64,000 nucleotides of DNA from Epiperipatus broadwayi (Eukaryota; Onychophora; Udeonychophora; Euonychophora; Peripatidae), in NCBI GenBank assembly GCA_028023455.1, contig JAQFVV010007266.1, positions 53,870 through 117,869 on the forward strand, in the 5' to 3' direction. The notes under the pieces are model-generated. The model worked only from the letters and a program-made list of their open reading frames with translations. It was not told where the DNA came from and made no database searches. Both the position numbers and the translations under genes were made by a program. Shown piece by piece: positions 22,771-35,589 of the stretch (position 1 is its first letter; every line of letters starts with the position of its first letter).

Positions 22771-23526
22771 TCCAAGGTAGATATTAACTTAAGAGAGAGT
22801 GCAAGTCTCTCAGCGCTTGTGATTATTAATAGCCAATCAGATCGTAAATACTAGGACAACGATTTAACAAGAAAAGAGTGGAAACCACTCTTAACTTTAC
22901 TTGTCTGTCTATATATCCAAGCCAGTCCAAAGTACTTATATCTGAAAGTGTGAATATTAAATACCTTCACGCACTACTCACTGACTTCAAATTACAAACA
23001 TACAGCATGAAATCTTTAGATTCACTATGCAGTAGATTATCGATGTTATAAATTGCAGAAATATATGTAAATAATATTTATTTCCCAGTATTTACGATCT
23101 GATTGGCTATTAATAATCACAAGCGCTGAGAGACTTGCACTCTCTCGTAAGTTAATTTCAAATCATCTGCGCTTTGAAAATAAATATTATTTACATATAT
23201 TTCTGCAATTTATAACATCGATAATCTACTGCATAGTGAATCTAAAGATTTCATGCTGTATGTTTGTAATTTGAAGTCAGTGAGTAGTGTGTGAAGGTAT
23301 TTAATATTCACACTTTCAGATATAAGTACTTTGGACTGGCTTGGATATATAGACAGACAAGTAAAGTTAAGAGTGGTTTCCACTCTTTTCTTGTTAAATC
23401 GTTGTCCCAGTATTTACGATCTGATTGGCTATTAATAATCACAAGCGCTGAGAGACTTGCACTCTCTCGTAAGTTAATTTCAAATCATCTGCGCTTTGAA
23501 AATAAATATTATTTCCAAGGTAGATA
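22771..23526. mobile_element. Complex fold-back element with 13-bp direct repeats
   Basis: The stretch 22784-23513 is flanked by TCCAAGGTAGATA at 22771-22783 and 23514-23526, which looks like a target-site duplication. The internal structure is U'-S-U-S'-U. The U block (about 110 bp, containing TTTACGATCTGATTGGC and CAAGCGCTGAGAGAC) is present inverted at the left end, direct in the loop and direct at the right end. The S block (about 230 bp) forms near-identical inverted arms (left to 23083, right from 23178) around a 94-bp loop. By eye only one or two mismatches separate the arms. No protein is encoded; the class is unknown. A 13-bp duplication is longer than typical for most cut-and-paste families. 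Confidence 0.75.
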
Positions 23527-23539
23527 ATGATTTCTTTGG

Positions 23540-24240
23540 ATAAAGCATTTTTAACATACTCTGGGTCTATTTCTTCATGCTTCTCAACAGAAAGATCAAG
23601 CAACAATTCCTACACCTATTTGCTTCTTTTTTCTTTCTCTTTTTTTTTAAAGTCCCAGTATCACCTTTTAAATACTCTCCACCAGTCTCCAACAAATGCA
23701 TTTGGTCACACTTTTTCTTTTTTCATTGTTCTAAGAATTTAATCCCACATAATCATTATGTTCATAGGCATTTTTATTTATTTTCAAAAATATTTACAAT
23801 GTAAGCAGATAAAATTTTTATATTTGAAATATATTATGCATTTCAAGCTGTATAACAGCATAATCTTTACAATAACATAATGAAAGATATACTTTGCAAA
23901 AAAGAAATAGATTTAACAAAAAACAATTTAAAATTTTTCTCTTAATAATTTTAAAATTAAATTAAACTTTTAGTTATACTTCTTGTGGTCTGATTTGGAT
24001 CGCCCATATTTAATTGGAAAGAATATTTTGAGAGATAACACATTCTTGCTTTTGGTAATTGTGCATAATTAGATTAAACATATCTTTTAATTATACATAA
24101 ATATTTGTTTTATATTTGAGTGGTTAAGAGAATATTTTTCCCACTTATTAATAAAAATATGATTAATATACACATTTTTTTATTAAAAGATTACTTTTAT
24201 TATTCTAAGGTTTTAAATTTTACTCAGTGGTAATAAATCT
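23540..24240. other. Unassigned AT-rich sequence
   Basis: Short overlapping frames near 23527-23804 are Phe/Ser/Leu-rich and look compositional. No repeat structure recognised. Confidence 0.5.
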
Positions 24241-24257
24241 TTACAATGTAAGAACTA

Positions 24258-24791
24258 ATGGAGAATTTTGGTTTCCTTAAATGTTCAATATCCTTCACAG
24301 CTTCTGCGGGAGTAGCTATTCTAATCAACAAAATCCCCCCCCCCTCTTCATTCCAAATCATACTCATAGATAATAACATATTAATAGCTAACTTAAAATA
24401 TGGTGGCTTTAAATTCAATATAATACATCTATACATTAAGAAAGCCCCATCATTGATACATAGAGTGATGCACACAATTAATATAGCACTGGCAACAAAT
24501 CCAACTCCATCAATCCTGCTGGGAGACTTCAATGTAGCATACAATGAATTTAATGCAATATACATCCACTTACTGAACAGGATATTAATGTGTGGGGATG
24601 GATTAATTCCTCTGGGGATCTTTTCCTTCTACACCATGAAATATGCCTCATTGATTGACCTATTATACTACTCTCCGGACATACATTTCATGATGGAAGC
24701 CACTCTTATACCTGTTGCCTATTCAGACCATCTAACCCTAGTAGTTATTATACACATTTTATCTCTCTTTCACCAATCTCCATTTCTCTGA
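24258..24791 (+). pseudogene. LINE endonuclease (EEP/APE-type) domain fragment
   Basis: A 177-codon open frame matching the apurinic-type endonuclease of non-LTR retrotransposons, the enzyme that nicks target DNA before reverse transcription. Motifs in order: SAGVAILI (residues 16-23), NIIHLYIKKA (54-63, equivalent to the NVYAP strand), LLGDFNVAYNE (87-97, with the catalytic GDFN), IDLLYYSPDI (133-142), and YSDHLTLVV (155-163, with the SDH catalytic triad). The order and spacing are normal for the domain. The N-terminal strand with its metal-binding Glu is missing or unrecognised, and no reverse transcriptase follows, so this is an isolated fragment although its frame is open. It contains a run of ten C (24333-24342). 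The ATG used is simply the first in frame. The LINE clade cannot be fixed from this domain. Confidence 0.82.
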
Positions 24792-24799
24792 TCGAAATG

Positions 24800-26235
24800 T
24801 CAATACACATTGTCTTATTGTTAACATATATTAAATTCAAGGGGAAGTAATCCCATTTTCTATTAGCTACACATAACCAATAGTCAAATGTCAATATACT
24901 ATGAAAAAAAAATTGAATAATCCCACTCATCTTATTGGCTCTTACAGTTATATATCAAAGAGTAAGTTCTATTTTAATTTAATGTTGTTCAGCATAAATG
25001 CTCTGAAATCACAATTTTATTATTTTAACAACCACTTCCAAATACCAAATGAAAAATCAAATACTAAACTAACTTTAAATACTATCAGTACTAAAAAATG
25101 AGTGATATAATTCCATTTTTTATCACTTTTTGCTATTTGACTAATTTGTTAAGCATAGGCCAATAGAATTTGCAGTTTCTTCACTTTAATTTTGTATCAT
25201 AAGCTATGATGATTTACAGTTATATATGTAAATATATATTATTCCACTATGAGCTATCCATTGTTACCTATAATTGCTCATCTTTTCATGAATAATTTTG
25301 AGAACTAAATATTAAATGCTGCTAGTAAGAGATCTTCCATTTGGTTCAGAATATGTTGGATGATATATTTATTATATGGCCTCTTAGTATTTATGCCTTA
25401 AAACCTTTTCTTGTTTTCTTAATGAATGGCATTCTAATATTATGTTTACTATGGAAACTGAAAATAACACAATTTCTTTTTAAAGCTAGAAACCTGATGA
25501 TTCTTTATTATTATCTGTTTGCAAAAAAATCCACTCATATAAACAAATGTCTCTATTTTAATTTTCATCATCATCCTGCTCATATATATTCTGTGGCAAA
25601 AATAGTTTGTCTGATAAACACTGTATTGCTCAAAAACTAGCACTAACTAAAAGTATTCTGCTCTCTAATAGTTACAATAAAAACACTATACATAAAACTT
25701 TGCATAGCACTGAGACTAAAAAAAAAATCATAAAATTCACACCCAACTAGTCACTGATTAAATCAAAAGAAAATTATCTAATTTCAGTATTAGGACAACT
25801 TTTTTCACTAATAGAATCTTGGTGACTTTTCCTGTAAACCTAAAAACTGAGTACTTTTAGAATACCAAGGTGTCTATGAACTACCATGATTACTGTGATC
25901 AAGAAATTACATGGGTTAATTGAATAGACATATAAGTCAAAAGCAGAAACACAAAAATGATTTCAATCAAAAATTGACATCCACTTTTACATAGCATTTT
26001 TTAGAAATTGGTCACATACCTAACTTTTATAATATTAAAATTTTATAAAAAGATATGATTTAAGAACTATGAGAGAGTCTATTGAAATATTGAAAAGATT
26101 GGGTGGTTTAAAAAAATTGTGGAGGCCACTTATTTTATCTCTTTCTTCTCAAATTAACTTGGATTTAATTAATACCAACAAAACATCACATAATCACCAC
26201 TTCATATGCTTACACATTCTGTTATTAACATAGTA
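24800..26235. other. Unassigned AT-rich sequence
   Basis: Short frames around 24901-25101 and 25341-25640 show no family motif and have compositional amino-acid bias. No transposon ends seen. Confidence 0.5.
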
Positions 26236-26240
26236 TAATT

Positions 26241-26346
26241 TCCATACAATAGTGACACCAAGTGCAAGCCTTAGTAATCAATGTATGCAAGAACATTTAT
26301 GCACAAATCCCTATATAGTGGCTGCTCATCCAATATCTCCAGACTA
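26241..26346 (+). repeat. Diverged copy of the small element nested at 42879-43046
   Basis: Shares, in order, AGTGCAAGCC, TTATGCA, AATCCCTAT, CTCATCCAATATC and CCAGACT with the interior of the nested element at about 42903-43003. Roughly three quarters identical by eye. The right inverted end is not recognised, so this copy is truncated. Confidence 0.65.
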
Positions 26347-26873
26347 GTTTCTGGCTTGTGGATTTTATCAGTAAGGAGCCTTGGATTTGAAAGCACTACA
26401 CTTAGATCTTACAATCTAATGGAATCCTTTGGTAGCCACTTTTTACCTATTTACTTAACTATAAAGTTAGGAGCACAAGGTGGAAATATAGTAATGTTTA
26501 CAATCCAAGTTCATTTGCTTGTTGAGTAATGACATTTCTAAAAAGTATGACCATAATCTCTATAGTAACAATATTCAGAATATATTTTTATATTTAAAAA
26601 TAAAACATATCTGTAAGAAATAAATATGTAATAATATATTTTTGGTTTCAAATAATTATTTTCCAAAAAATCAAGTTTTTAGACAATTGTAATATTTTCT
26701 CAAAGTAATCTCACAAAGTTTGAGATCTCCAAATACATAATAGGCACCCATCATTGGAAACTTTGATGGCCCACTTATTCATTTATCTTGGAATTTTTTA
26801 AATTTTGTTAAAATCAATATATATATATATATATAAAATAAATAAAAATATCCGTTAATTAAAAATAATATTG

Positions 26874-27252
26874 TAATTATAATTGAAATAATATTTTTAA
26901 ACGGTTTATAAACAATTCAAACAATCTTTAAATCCGCAGAAGTACTTTCGGTTACTTTCAAACCTGCCTCAACTGCTATTAAATTCAAAAATTAAAAGCG
27001 GAAGCAAACGTCATCAATTCAAATTCCACGAATCTCGTATTTTAATAAAACACATTTGATAAATCGACAAGCTTCTAACATTAAAATACGAGATTCGTGG
27101 AATTTGAATTGATGATGTTTGCTTCCGCTTTTAATTTTTGAATTTAATAGCAGTTGAGGCAGGTTTGAAAGTAACCGAAAGTACTTCTGCGGATTTAAAG
27201 ATTGTTTGAATTGTTTATAAACCGTTTAAAAATATTATTTCAATTATAATTA
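26874..27252. mobile_element. Near-perfect palindrome with 173-bp arms (E1)
   Basis: The left arm 26874-27046 and right arm 27080-27252 are reverse complements with a single mismatch that I can find (ACGTCATC versus ACATCATC), around a 33-bp loop. (AT)n tracts lie outside both ends. The sequence is related to the left half of the TIR element at 42684-43270: GTACTTTCGGTTACT, CCTCAACTGC, CAAACGTCATCAA and ATGAATCTCG-type words in the same order. It is best read as a fold-back derivative of that family. Non-coding. Confidence 0.85.
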
Positions 27253-27259
27253 TATATAT

Positions 27260-30200
27260 ATATAAATGAATGAATTTTAAAGTTGTAATTAAAAGTTTTC
27301 AAAATTTCTCAGTAGAGGGCAAAAAATACAAATACAATTTCTTGACTTTCTGCTTGAAAAAGTTTTGTAATTAAAAATGCAATTATTAACAATGAAAATC
27401 ACAGTGTAGGTTTGCTGTTGCTTTATATGAAACTCATTATATAACATAATCATCTGCCAAAATTAACATGGTGTTAGAATTTTTTTAAACTCACTCATTG
27501 TTAACAATTTTCACCATCTTCTATTTCTTTTTCTTTCCTTTTATCTTTCTCTCCTCCTCCTCCTCTTTTGCCATTTTTGATCAACATTTTTATTAGTAAA
27601 AAATGTTTTTACTTACATGTTAAAAATAAATAAATAATAAATGTTTGAATAAATGTTTCAATATTTCATTGAAATAATTTACAAAATCAATATATTTTTA
27701 TAATAGGGAATATTACTTTAAATTTTCTATATAACTCGTGAAATATATTTACTAGAAATATTTCATGTTGTAAAATGCTTAGATATATACATCTTTATCC
27801 TGCTTAGTGTTTGGTCTTTACGTGAGGATTCACAATAGCAATCATTATCAATTTGTACCCATTATTTTGATTACAATCAATTATTCACTATAATAGTCAT
27901 AAAAAAAATTATTTTGGGCAGACATTTTTTAACTAATGATAGTCATTCCATCCAAAAGCAAAATAGTGACTTTCATGCTAAAATTATACTGTGCATATAG
28001 TTACTTTAACATTTCTATCTATTAATTAATATGAAAAGTGTTTAATTAATATATTAGGAGATTAAAGGGATATTTTTTAATTTCAAAATATATTCAAATA
28101 TAAAAGTAATCTACAATCTCAAGAGCAATTATAATACTTTTTGGGCAGAATATAAATGACTGTAATCTGTTGTGATAAGTGAGTAATAATAAATAAACAA
28201 AATACAAAAATAAATTAATAAAAATCATTTGCATTTTGTTTACAACAAAATTGAAAGACGGAGAATAAAATAAGTTTATTAACTTTAGTAAATTCAATTA
28301 TATATTCATAAAACACAACGTTATAGTGCTGCATCCAATATTTGATTAATGAAGGTACAATATTTTATTTAATTTTCATTCAGTGTTTTTATGAGATAAT
28401 TAATACTTCATTAATAACATAACCAAATTAAAGATTTTCATTGTTAATGACTATAGAAGCAAAAAAATAAAAAGGTTAATTCAGAACACAAATGTAAGTC
28501 AACATAGTTCTGTAAAAATAGCAAATTCATTCAGCATAAAATTAAAAATATACAGTATATATATTAGCTAAAATATGCAGTCAATTAATTTTGAATTAAA
28601 ATGTTTTTTGTCAAATCGATCATCACTAATCTAAAATATTTTCAGTAAAAAAAGAAAAGGAGCAACGAGGTTAATATGGTTTCAGATTTATACAAGTAAT
28701 ATCAATAATTACTAAATGTAAATTAAAAATAGCAATCTTCTTCCCTCATTTTAAATTATCCCGTAATTCTTTTCAGATATTCAAAGCAATGAAGATATTA
28801 TCAGAAGTGTAAAAAAATGCAGTACTGAGACAAAAATAAATTTCATTCGGCATTAAACTAAAAATAATTTTGGGTCATATCTATTGTCAATATTAAATTT
28901 TAAATTGTGTACAGTATGTATTAGCTAAAATTTCAGATATTTAATTTTGGATTTAAATCTCTATGAGTGCTTATTTCAATTAAATTGAATCTGCTTATCA
29001 GTCATATTTAAATTGCATTTTGGGAAAAAATATGAGGATAATTTTATGCAATTAATAATAAATTGTGTATGATGAAAATGCAATAGGAATAAAGTGAATA
29101 AGATTAATGCCTCTAATTTTTACTTAAATAGCTCATTACTCTGCCATCAAAACATATTGTGCTATTTGACAAATTGCTAAGTCATTGTAAAACATGACTA
29201 CTACACTTGATAAAATAAATCACGTGTTATGCCCAATTAAACATGCTATGGCTATTATATTTGTTTATTTAGATCAGCACAATACACATTGTAATAAAAA
29301 CCTTAAATATTGATTACAATATGCAAACTCAGAATGCATTAATTTTTTTTTCCCATTTTTCAATACGCAGATTTTTTTTTTTTTTAAGTTGACTATGATT
29401 AAGTGTTTGTAATGTATCGTATGTCAGTTTGACTTTTGTCACACTAATGATAAATAACTAGTCTTTATGGTCAATCAAATGATTTGTTATTAAGCATTGA
29501 TTTTTTAATTTCAATAATTCCACATATATAATATAATACTGTAGTACAAATTTTAAAAAAATTAAATGTCAGAATGAATTTTTTTTAGCATATTAAAATC
29601 AGTTGTGTGGAAAAACACAAAACATTGTTAAATGTTTGTTTAGTTTCACTTTTTCGTCTATTTTGCTGTACTTTTTGGACAGTGAAAACACACACATTTT
29701 TTTAGCGATATTAAACTTTTTTTAAAGATTCTGTTCAAAGTCATCTTAACAACTAATATGACAATGAAAAAAATCAAAAAATCTTTGAGCTTGGAAACCA
29801 AATCGGATAACAATGATTGTTGAATGGTTCATAGGAAGTAACAACTTTAAGTTAAGTGTTTTTTCTTCTTTTTACTTTGATTTAAATTGAATTATTATTA
29901 TACATACATAAATACATATTTTAAGTGAATACCTGAATAATACACACAGCACAGTTTCACAAGTATATAACATATAGTAAGAGTTTTTTAAATTTGTATA
30001 TATACCCAATAAGTTATTTTTTAACTTAATATTCACAACTTATAGTGTAATTTTTTAGTTGAAATAATCGGCCAATTTTATCCCCATAGATAACAATTAT
30101 AAATGTGTATTCTGCATATGATATTCGTGCTTAACGATAAGTTTTGGGGGATCAATTTCCCTTACTAAGTGAAGTAAAAGTGTAAATAGTAATTTTGAAA

Positions 30201-31895
30201 TGGAACCTATTTACAAATCTAATTTCAGAGTTTGTTAGCACTCGTGTACAGTATTTTCATTTCTCTGTTCTGCATTCCATTGTATCAACATTATTCCTCT
30301 CTATTAACTACTGTGAAACATTAATGTCACAGTCAAAAAAAATCTGAGTTAATATGTATAACCATGCAATTATTAACACACCATTCATTATTTTATTTTG
30401 GCATATCCATCTTAAACTAATTTGTAAAACTGTTAATATTGCACTGCGAAAATATATAAAACAATTAATAGTTGTGCTCAGTCATTAATCACTATATGTC
30501 TATATTTATATGTTAGTCAATAATTATTAATTTTCTAATAAAAATTACTTTTATGCAGAAATACTAATGAGATTCATTAAATGATGTCAACTACAAGGAA
30601 TTGATATTTTAAAAATACTTATTCAACTATTTCACAAAAACTGATATATTTCGTTTTATCAATATTGTTTAATTTAATGTATTTACTTTAATAATTCGCC
30701 GTTAAAATGGCATCCAAATCAGCAGACGTTCTTGAAAAATTTTATCAGATTCTTTCTGGGGAGAACATTTTTTAATCATTTAGCAAGCTTTTACTTAGTT
30801 TTACATTAAAAAATTAGACTTGTTTTAAAAGCGTTATTTTAAAAAAAAGAAATTGAATTGCTTCTGTTTACAGTGGAGTTAAAGAAATTACTTTTTTCTT
30901 GTCACTAATTGTTTCATCTCAAAAACTGAAATCTCCTAATCCTATAAATTTAATTTTTTTGTAGATCTCACCTACGATTTCACGCATGCAAACACTTATA
31001 TAAAACAATATGTAGTATGGAAGTTGTTAAATCTTACTTTCTTGCCTTTGTTTACTAATGTTACTTTTCAATTTATAAAAAAATAATATTATTAAAACTA
31101 TTTTATTTCATCATTTAATAAATATATTTAATAAAGGATGAAAGTAATATATTGCATATATATATGTGACTGGAAAAAAAAAACCTAAAATTAAATAAAA
31201 ATAGATTTTTGATTATTCTTTGAGGACTTAAAACAAACGATCATGGCAAATTTCTAATGTTTTACATACCTAATAAACATGGATTGGATGCTCATCAACA
31301 CGAATCAGTCAGTGTGATTATTTATTTAATGTCTTTTATTTCTGATATTGAAAGAAGGATAAACAGACATATAATATATGTCTATAAATACCGATTTTTT
31401 TTTTTAATTTAAATGCAATCATGACAGATAAGAGCGAAGAGTAAAGTATTGCATTTATTTTTTCCAGGCTCTAAAGTTATCAGACAAAATTGTTATCAAT
31501 GAATAAAAATATTAAATACTAACAATTTCTTTATTATGCATTTGGAATACTATTACATGAAGAACCTTTACTTATCTCTTTACAATTGTATATTATATTC
31601 AAGTGAAGGAAAATTGCACACTTTGAAAGAATGTTTATCTAGAATTCATGGGCTATTTTCAAACTGAATAAAGTTGAAAGAAAGGCTGACAAAAAAATTT
31701 GATTTTAAAAATGGTTATGTATTTTATTATAGTCACAAATATTGGAAGAACAAATGGAGAGGCTCATTATATATAAAAGTAGGACAACAAGAATTATGGT
31801 GTTTGATAGTACATCTTATAAAATGACATGGTTAGATGTTTAATTTAAGGTTACTAAATGGTGATAAATCTGGTTTACAGTTCTCCTTATGAAAA
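27260..31895. other. Long AT-rich region without recognised repeats
   Basis: The longest stretch in the window with neither transposon ends nor tandem units that I can see; candidate single-copy DNA. A short purine-poor tract lies near 27510-27570. A 22-codon frame at 30707-30775 is listed separately. Confidence 0.5.
30707..30775 (+). other. Short frame with good initiation context, 22 codons
   Basis: Reads MASKSADVLEKFYQIL and then SGENIF before TAA. The ATG has A at -3 and G at +4, and the codons are less biased toward Lys/Asn/Ile than other chance frames here. It could be a start exon or a micro-ORF. I recognise no family and see no clear donor splice site at its end. Most likely chance. 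Confidence 0.15.
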
Positions 31896-31903
31896 AGCAG
31901 AGA

Positions 31904-32102
31904 ATTTTTGGTACTAATTTAGTATGAGCTCACAGCCATTTTGAATTCTAAGAATCACCCCAAAACCCACTGACACATTCAAGTGATAAATGACATCAAT
32001 TAATGGTTACTGTCATTTATCACTTGGATATGTGAGTGTGGGTTTTGGGTGGTTCTTAGAATTCAAAATGGCCATGAGCACATACTAAATTGGCACCAAA
32101 CT
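31904..32102. mobile_element. MITE with about 85-bp inverted arms
   Basis: The left arm (about 31906-31990, starting TTTGGTACTAATTTAGTAT) pairs with the right arm (about 32015-32101, ending ACTAAATTGGCACCAAA), including CCATTTTGAATTCTAAG and AAGTGATAAATGACA words. The short loop lies near 31998-32014. Identity is about 90 per cent. I could not identify a target duplication. Non-coding. Confidence 0.8.
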
Positions 32103-32109
32103 TTTACAT

Positions 32110-33160
32110 AGATATATAAATTGCTTTTGATCTAACTAAAAAACATTTTAAAATTATCATGCTAGAATTGCAAAATGACCATTAGATGGGAATGTTGTGA
32201 GTAAATTCAGTTACAAAGACAGAAATAGATATTTGTAAAGTTATCATAAAGAATAGTTTTTCTTTGAGAAAATTCTAAGTAGAAATGAATAAAAAAAGTT
32301 TCTAAATAAAGATTCAAAAAAACTCTTTACATTTGATTTACACAAAAAATATATTTCAAGACTGCAATATATTAAATAGATTCAACATAAGAAATTATCA
32401 CCAAAGTTCAGAGAAAAAAGATTGGCATTAAGACAAAGCTAGAAAGACAAAAATTACTAAGAAAAATAATGTTAACAATTTGTGTTTTTAATCTTAATTA
32501 CCAACTTTTCTTCCTCTTCTCTTTTTTTTTTACATTTTTTTTATTTTATAAGAATACAAAGATTTTTTTAACATTTAAATTCTTATTAATATTAGGCATG
32601 TAGATTTTTTATTAATTATAATATTTCTAGTAACGTCATGACTATAATTCAATTCAATATAATCTAACCAAATTGATTTTTTTTTAATATAAGCAGTATT
32701 TTCAAAGTTATTAGATCTTATTAAGTCTTTTATTTCTATAACAAATTTATATAAATACTGGTCAAAGTATATTTACACAACTATAAATGTCATTCTTCTA
32801 CTACTAAACGCTAGTTGTGGTTTTATATAGAATAAAAAATTTATAACATTTTAGGGATTTATATGAAATTTTAAACATAATATAAAATATACTAATAAAA
32901 CAACAACAATAAATTATATTTATTAATACATTAATTATATAATAAAAATATTGATTATATAACATTAGATACTCATATATTTTTTCTCCATATTAATTTT
33001 TCTCCTTTCCCCCTCTTTGATATAATTTTACTTTGTTTTTTTATTTCCCTATAATGTTGCAATCTTCTTAATTCAATATGTAAATTATTAAATAATTTAG
33101 AAATATAATTATTTCTTACTCTCTATATTTATTACAATATTTTGAAACTATGTATGCATA
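32110..33160. other. Unassigned AT-rich sequence
   Basis: No frames or repeats recognised; it ends in a (TA)n tract (about 33158-33176) that abuts the 408-bp array. Confidence 0.5.
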
Positions 33161-33177
33161 TATATATATATATATAG

Positions 33178-35530
33178 CAGATGGCGTTCTACCAAAAACA
33201 CCGTCAAGCGTAGTTTTCTGTTTACATAAACGTCAGAGCGAGCATTCACTATCTCTAACTTTAATTCCATTTTCAGATCATAATTTCAAGCTATTTGCTA
33301 TCGTCAGTGAAAGACAGAAATAAGAAACTAGATCTAAACACAAACTCTGAGCATTTATGAAACAGTTTCTATTCAGCTTGCAAGCGTGAATCTTTTAGAC
33401 ACGTTAATGTCTTCAAACTCAGCATAGCAAGCCAGATAGCTACATGGGTCTGATCTCAGTTCAGCATCACCACATAGTAGAAGCCTCTGCAATATACATC
33501 ATTGCAAGAAAGACCTCAAAGGTACATTTATGAAAAACAAAAAAACACAAGTTAAAAAACTTGCTAACGCTTGTATTTATGATAACAGATGGCGTTCTAC
33601 CAAAAACACCGTCAAGCGTAGTTTTCTGTTTACATAAACGTCAGAGCGAGCATTCACTATCTCTAACTTTAATTCCACTTTCAGATCATGATTTCAAGCT
33701 ATTTGCTATCGTCAGTGAAAGACAGGAATAAGAAACTAGATCTAAACACAAACTCTGAGCATTTATGAAACAGTTTCTATTCAGCTTGCAAGCGTGAATC
33801 TTTTAGACACATTAATGTCTTCAAACTCAGCATAGCAAGCCAGATAGCTACATGGGTCTGATCTCAGTTCAGCATCACCACATAGTAGAAGCCTCTGCAA
33901 TATACATCATTGCAAGAAAGACCTCAAAGGTACATTTATGAAAAACAAAAAAACACAAGTTAAAAAACTTGCTAACGCTTGTATTTATGATAACAGATGG
34001 CGTTCTACCAAAAACACCGTCAAGCGTAGTTTTCTGTTTACATAAACATCAGAGCGAGCATTCACTATCTCTAACTTTAATTCCACTTTCAGATCATGAT
34101 TTCAAGCTATTTGCTATCATCAGTGAAAGACAGGAATAAGAAACTAGATCTAAACACAAACTCTGAGCATTTATGAAACAGTTTCTATTCAGCTTGCAAG
34201 CGTGAATCTTTTAGACACGTTAATGTCTTCAAACTCAGCATAGCAAGCCAGATAGCTACATGGGTCTGATCTCAGTTCAGCATCACCACATAGTAGAAGC
34301 CTCTGCAATATACATCATTGCAAGAAAGACCTCAAAGGTACATTTATGAAAAACAAAAAAACACAAGTTAAAAAACTTGCTAACGCTTGTATTTATGATA
34401 ACAGATGGCGTTCTACCAAAAACACCATCAAGCGTAGTTTTCTGTTTACATAAATGTCAGAGCGAGCATTCACTATCTCTAACTTTAATTCCACTTTCAG
34501 ATCATGATTTCAAGCTATTTGCTATCATCAGTGAAAGACAGGAATAAGAAACTAGATCTAAACACAAACTCTGAGCATTTATGAAACAGTTTCTATTCAG
34601 CTTGCAAGCGTGAATCTTTTAGACACGTTAATGTCTTCAAACTCAGCATAGCAAGCCAGATAGCTACATGGGTCTGATCTCAGTTCAGCATCACCACATA
34701 GTAGAAGCCTCTGCAATATACATCATTGCAAGAAAGACCTCAAAGGTACATTTATGAAAAACAAAAAAACACAAGTTAAAAAACTTGCTAACGCTTGTAT
34801 TTATGATAACAGATGGCATTCTACCAAAAACACCGTCAAGCATAGTTTTCTGTTTACATAAACTGAATAGAAACTGTTTCATAAATGCTCAGAGTTTGTG
34901 TTTAGATCTAGTTTCTTATTCCTGTCTTTCACTGACGATAGCAAATAGCTTGAAATCATGATCTGAAAGTGGAATTAAAGTTAGAGATAGTGAATGCTCG
35001 CTCTGACATTTATGTAAACAGAAAACTATGCTTGATGGTGTTTTTGGTAGAATGCCATCTGTTATCATAAATACAAGCATTAGCAAGTTTTTTCACTTGT
35101 GTTTTTTTGTTTTTCATAAATGTACCTTTGAGGTCTTTCTTGCAATGATGTATATTGCAGAGGCTTCTACTATGTGGTGATGCTGAACTGAGATCAGACC
35201 CATGTAGCTATCTGGCTTGCTATGCTGAGTTTGAAGACATTAATGTGTCTAAAAGATTCACGCTTGCAAGCTGAATAGAAACTGTTTCATAAATGCTCAG
35301 AGTTTGTGTTTAGATCTAGTTTCTTATTCCTGTCTTTCACTGACGATAGCAAATAGCTTGAAATCATGATCTGAAAGTGGAATTAAAGTTAGAGATAGTG
35401 AATGCTCGCTCTGACATTTATGTAAACAGAAAACTATGCTTGACGGTGTTTTTGGTAGAACACCATCTGTTATCATAAATACAAGCGTTAGCAAGTTTTT
35501 TAACTTGTGTTTTTTTTGTTTTTCATATAT
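33178..35530. repeat. 408-bp tandem array that switches orientation
   Basis: CAGATGGC starts units at 33178, 33586, 33994, 34402 and 34810, an exact 408-bp period four times over. The fifth forward unit stops after 54 bp (34863). From there the sequence is the reverse complement, entering the unit about 144 bp further in, and continues for about one and a half inverted units to 35530; the landmark CTGAATAGAAACTG recurs at 34863 and 35271, again 408 bp. Units differ at only a few positions, including CpG sites changed to TG or CA (CGTCAAGCGT versus CATCAAGCGT). The array is flanked by (TA)n on the left (about 33158-33176) and right (about 35526-35537). No coding capacity. Confidence 0.95.
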
Positions 35531-35589
35531 ATATATATCTGTTTTCCTTAGACACATTTCAAATTGTTTTATATAAGTTTTCTTGAAAG

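Noticed and set aside
26281-26529. 82-codon plus-strand frame as a gene
   Set aside because: It overlaps the diverged repeat at 26241-26346 and shows no family motif.
33178-35530. CRISPR-like repeat array
   Set aside because: A 408-bp period without short repeats and unique spacers, in a eukaryotic context; it is a tandem satellite-like array.
34691-35557. Short Cys/Phe-containing frames within the 408-bp array
   Set aside because: They cross unit boundaries, and stops fall at repeated places; no codon-level conservation is evident.
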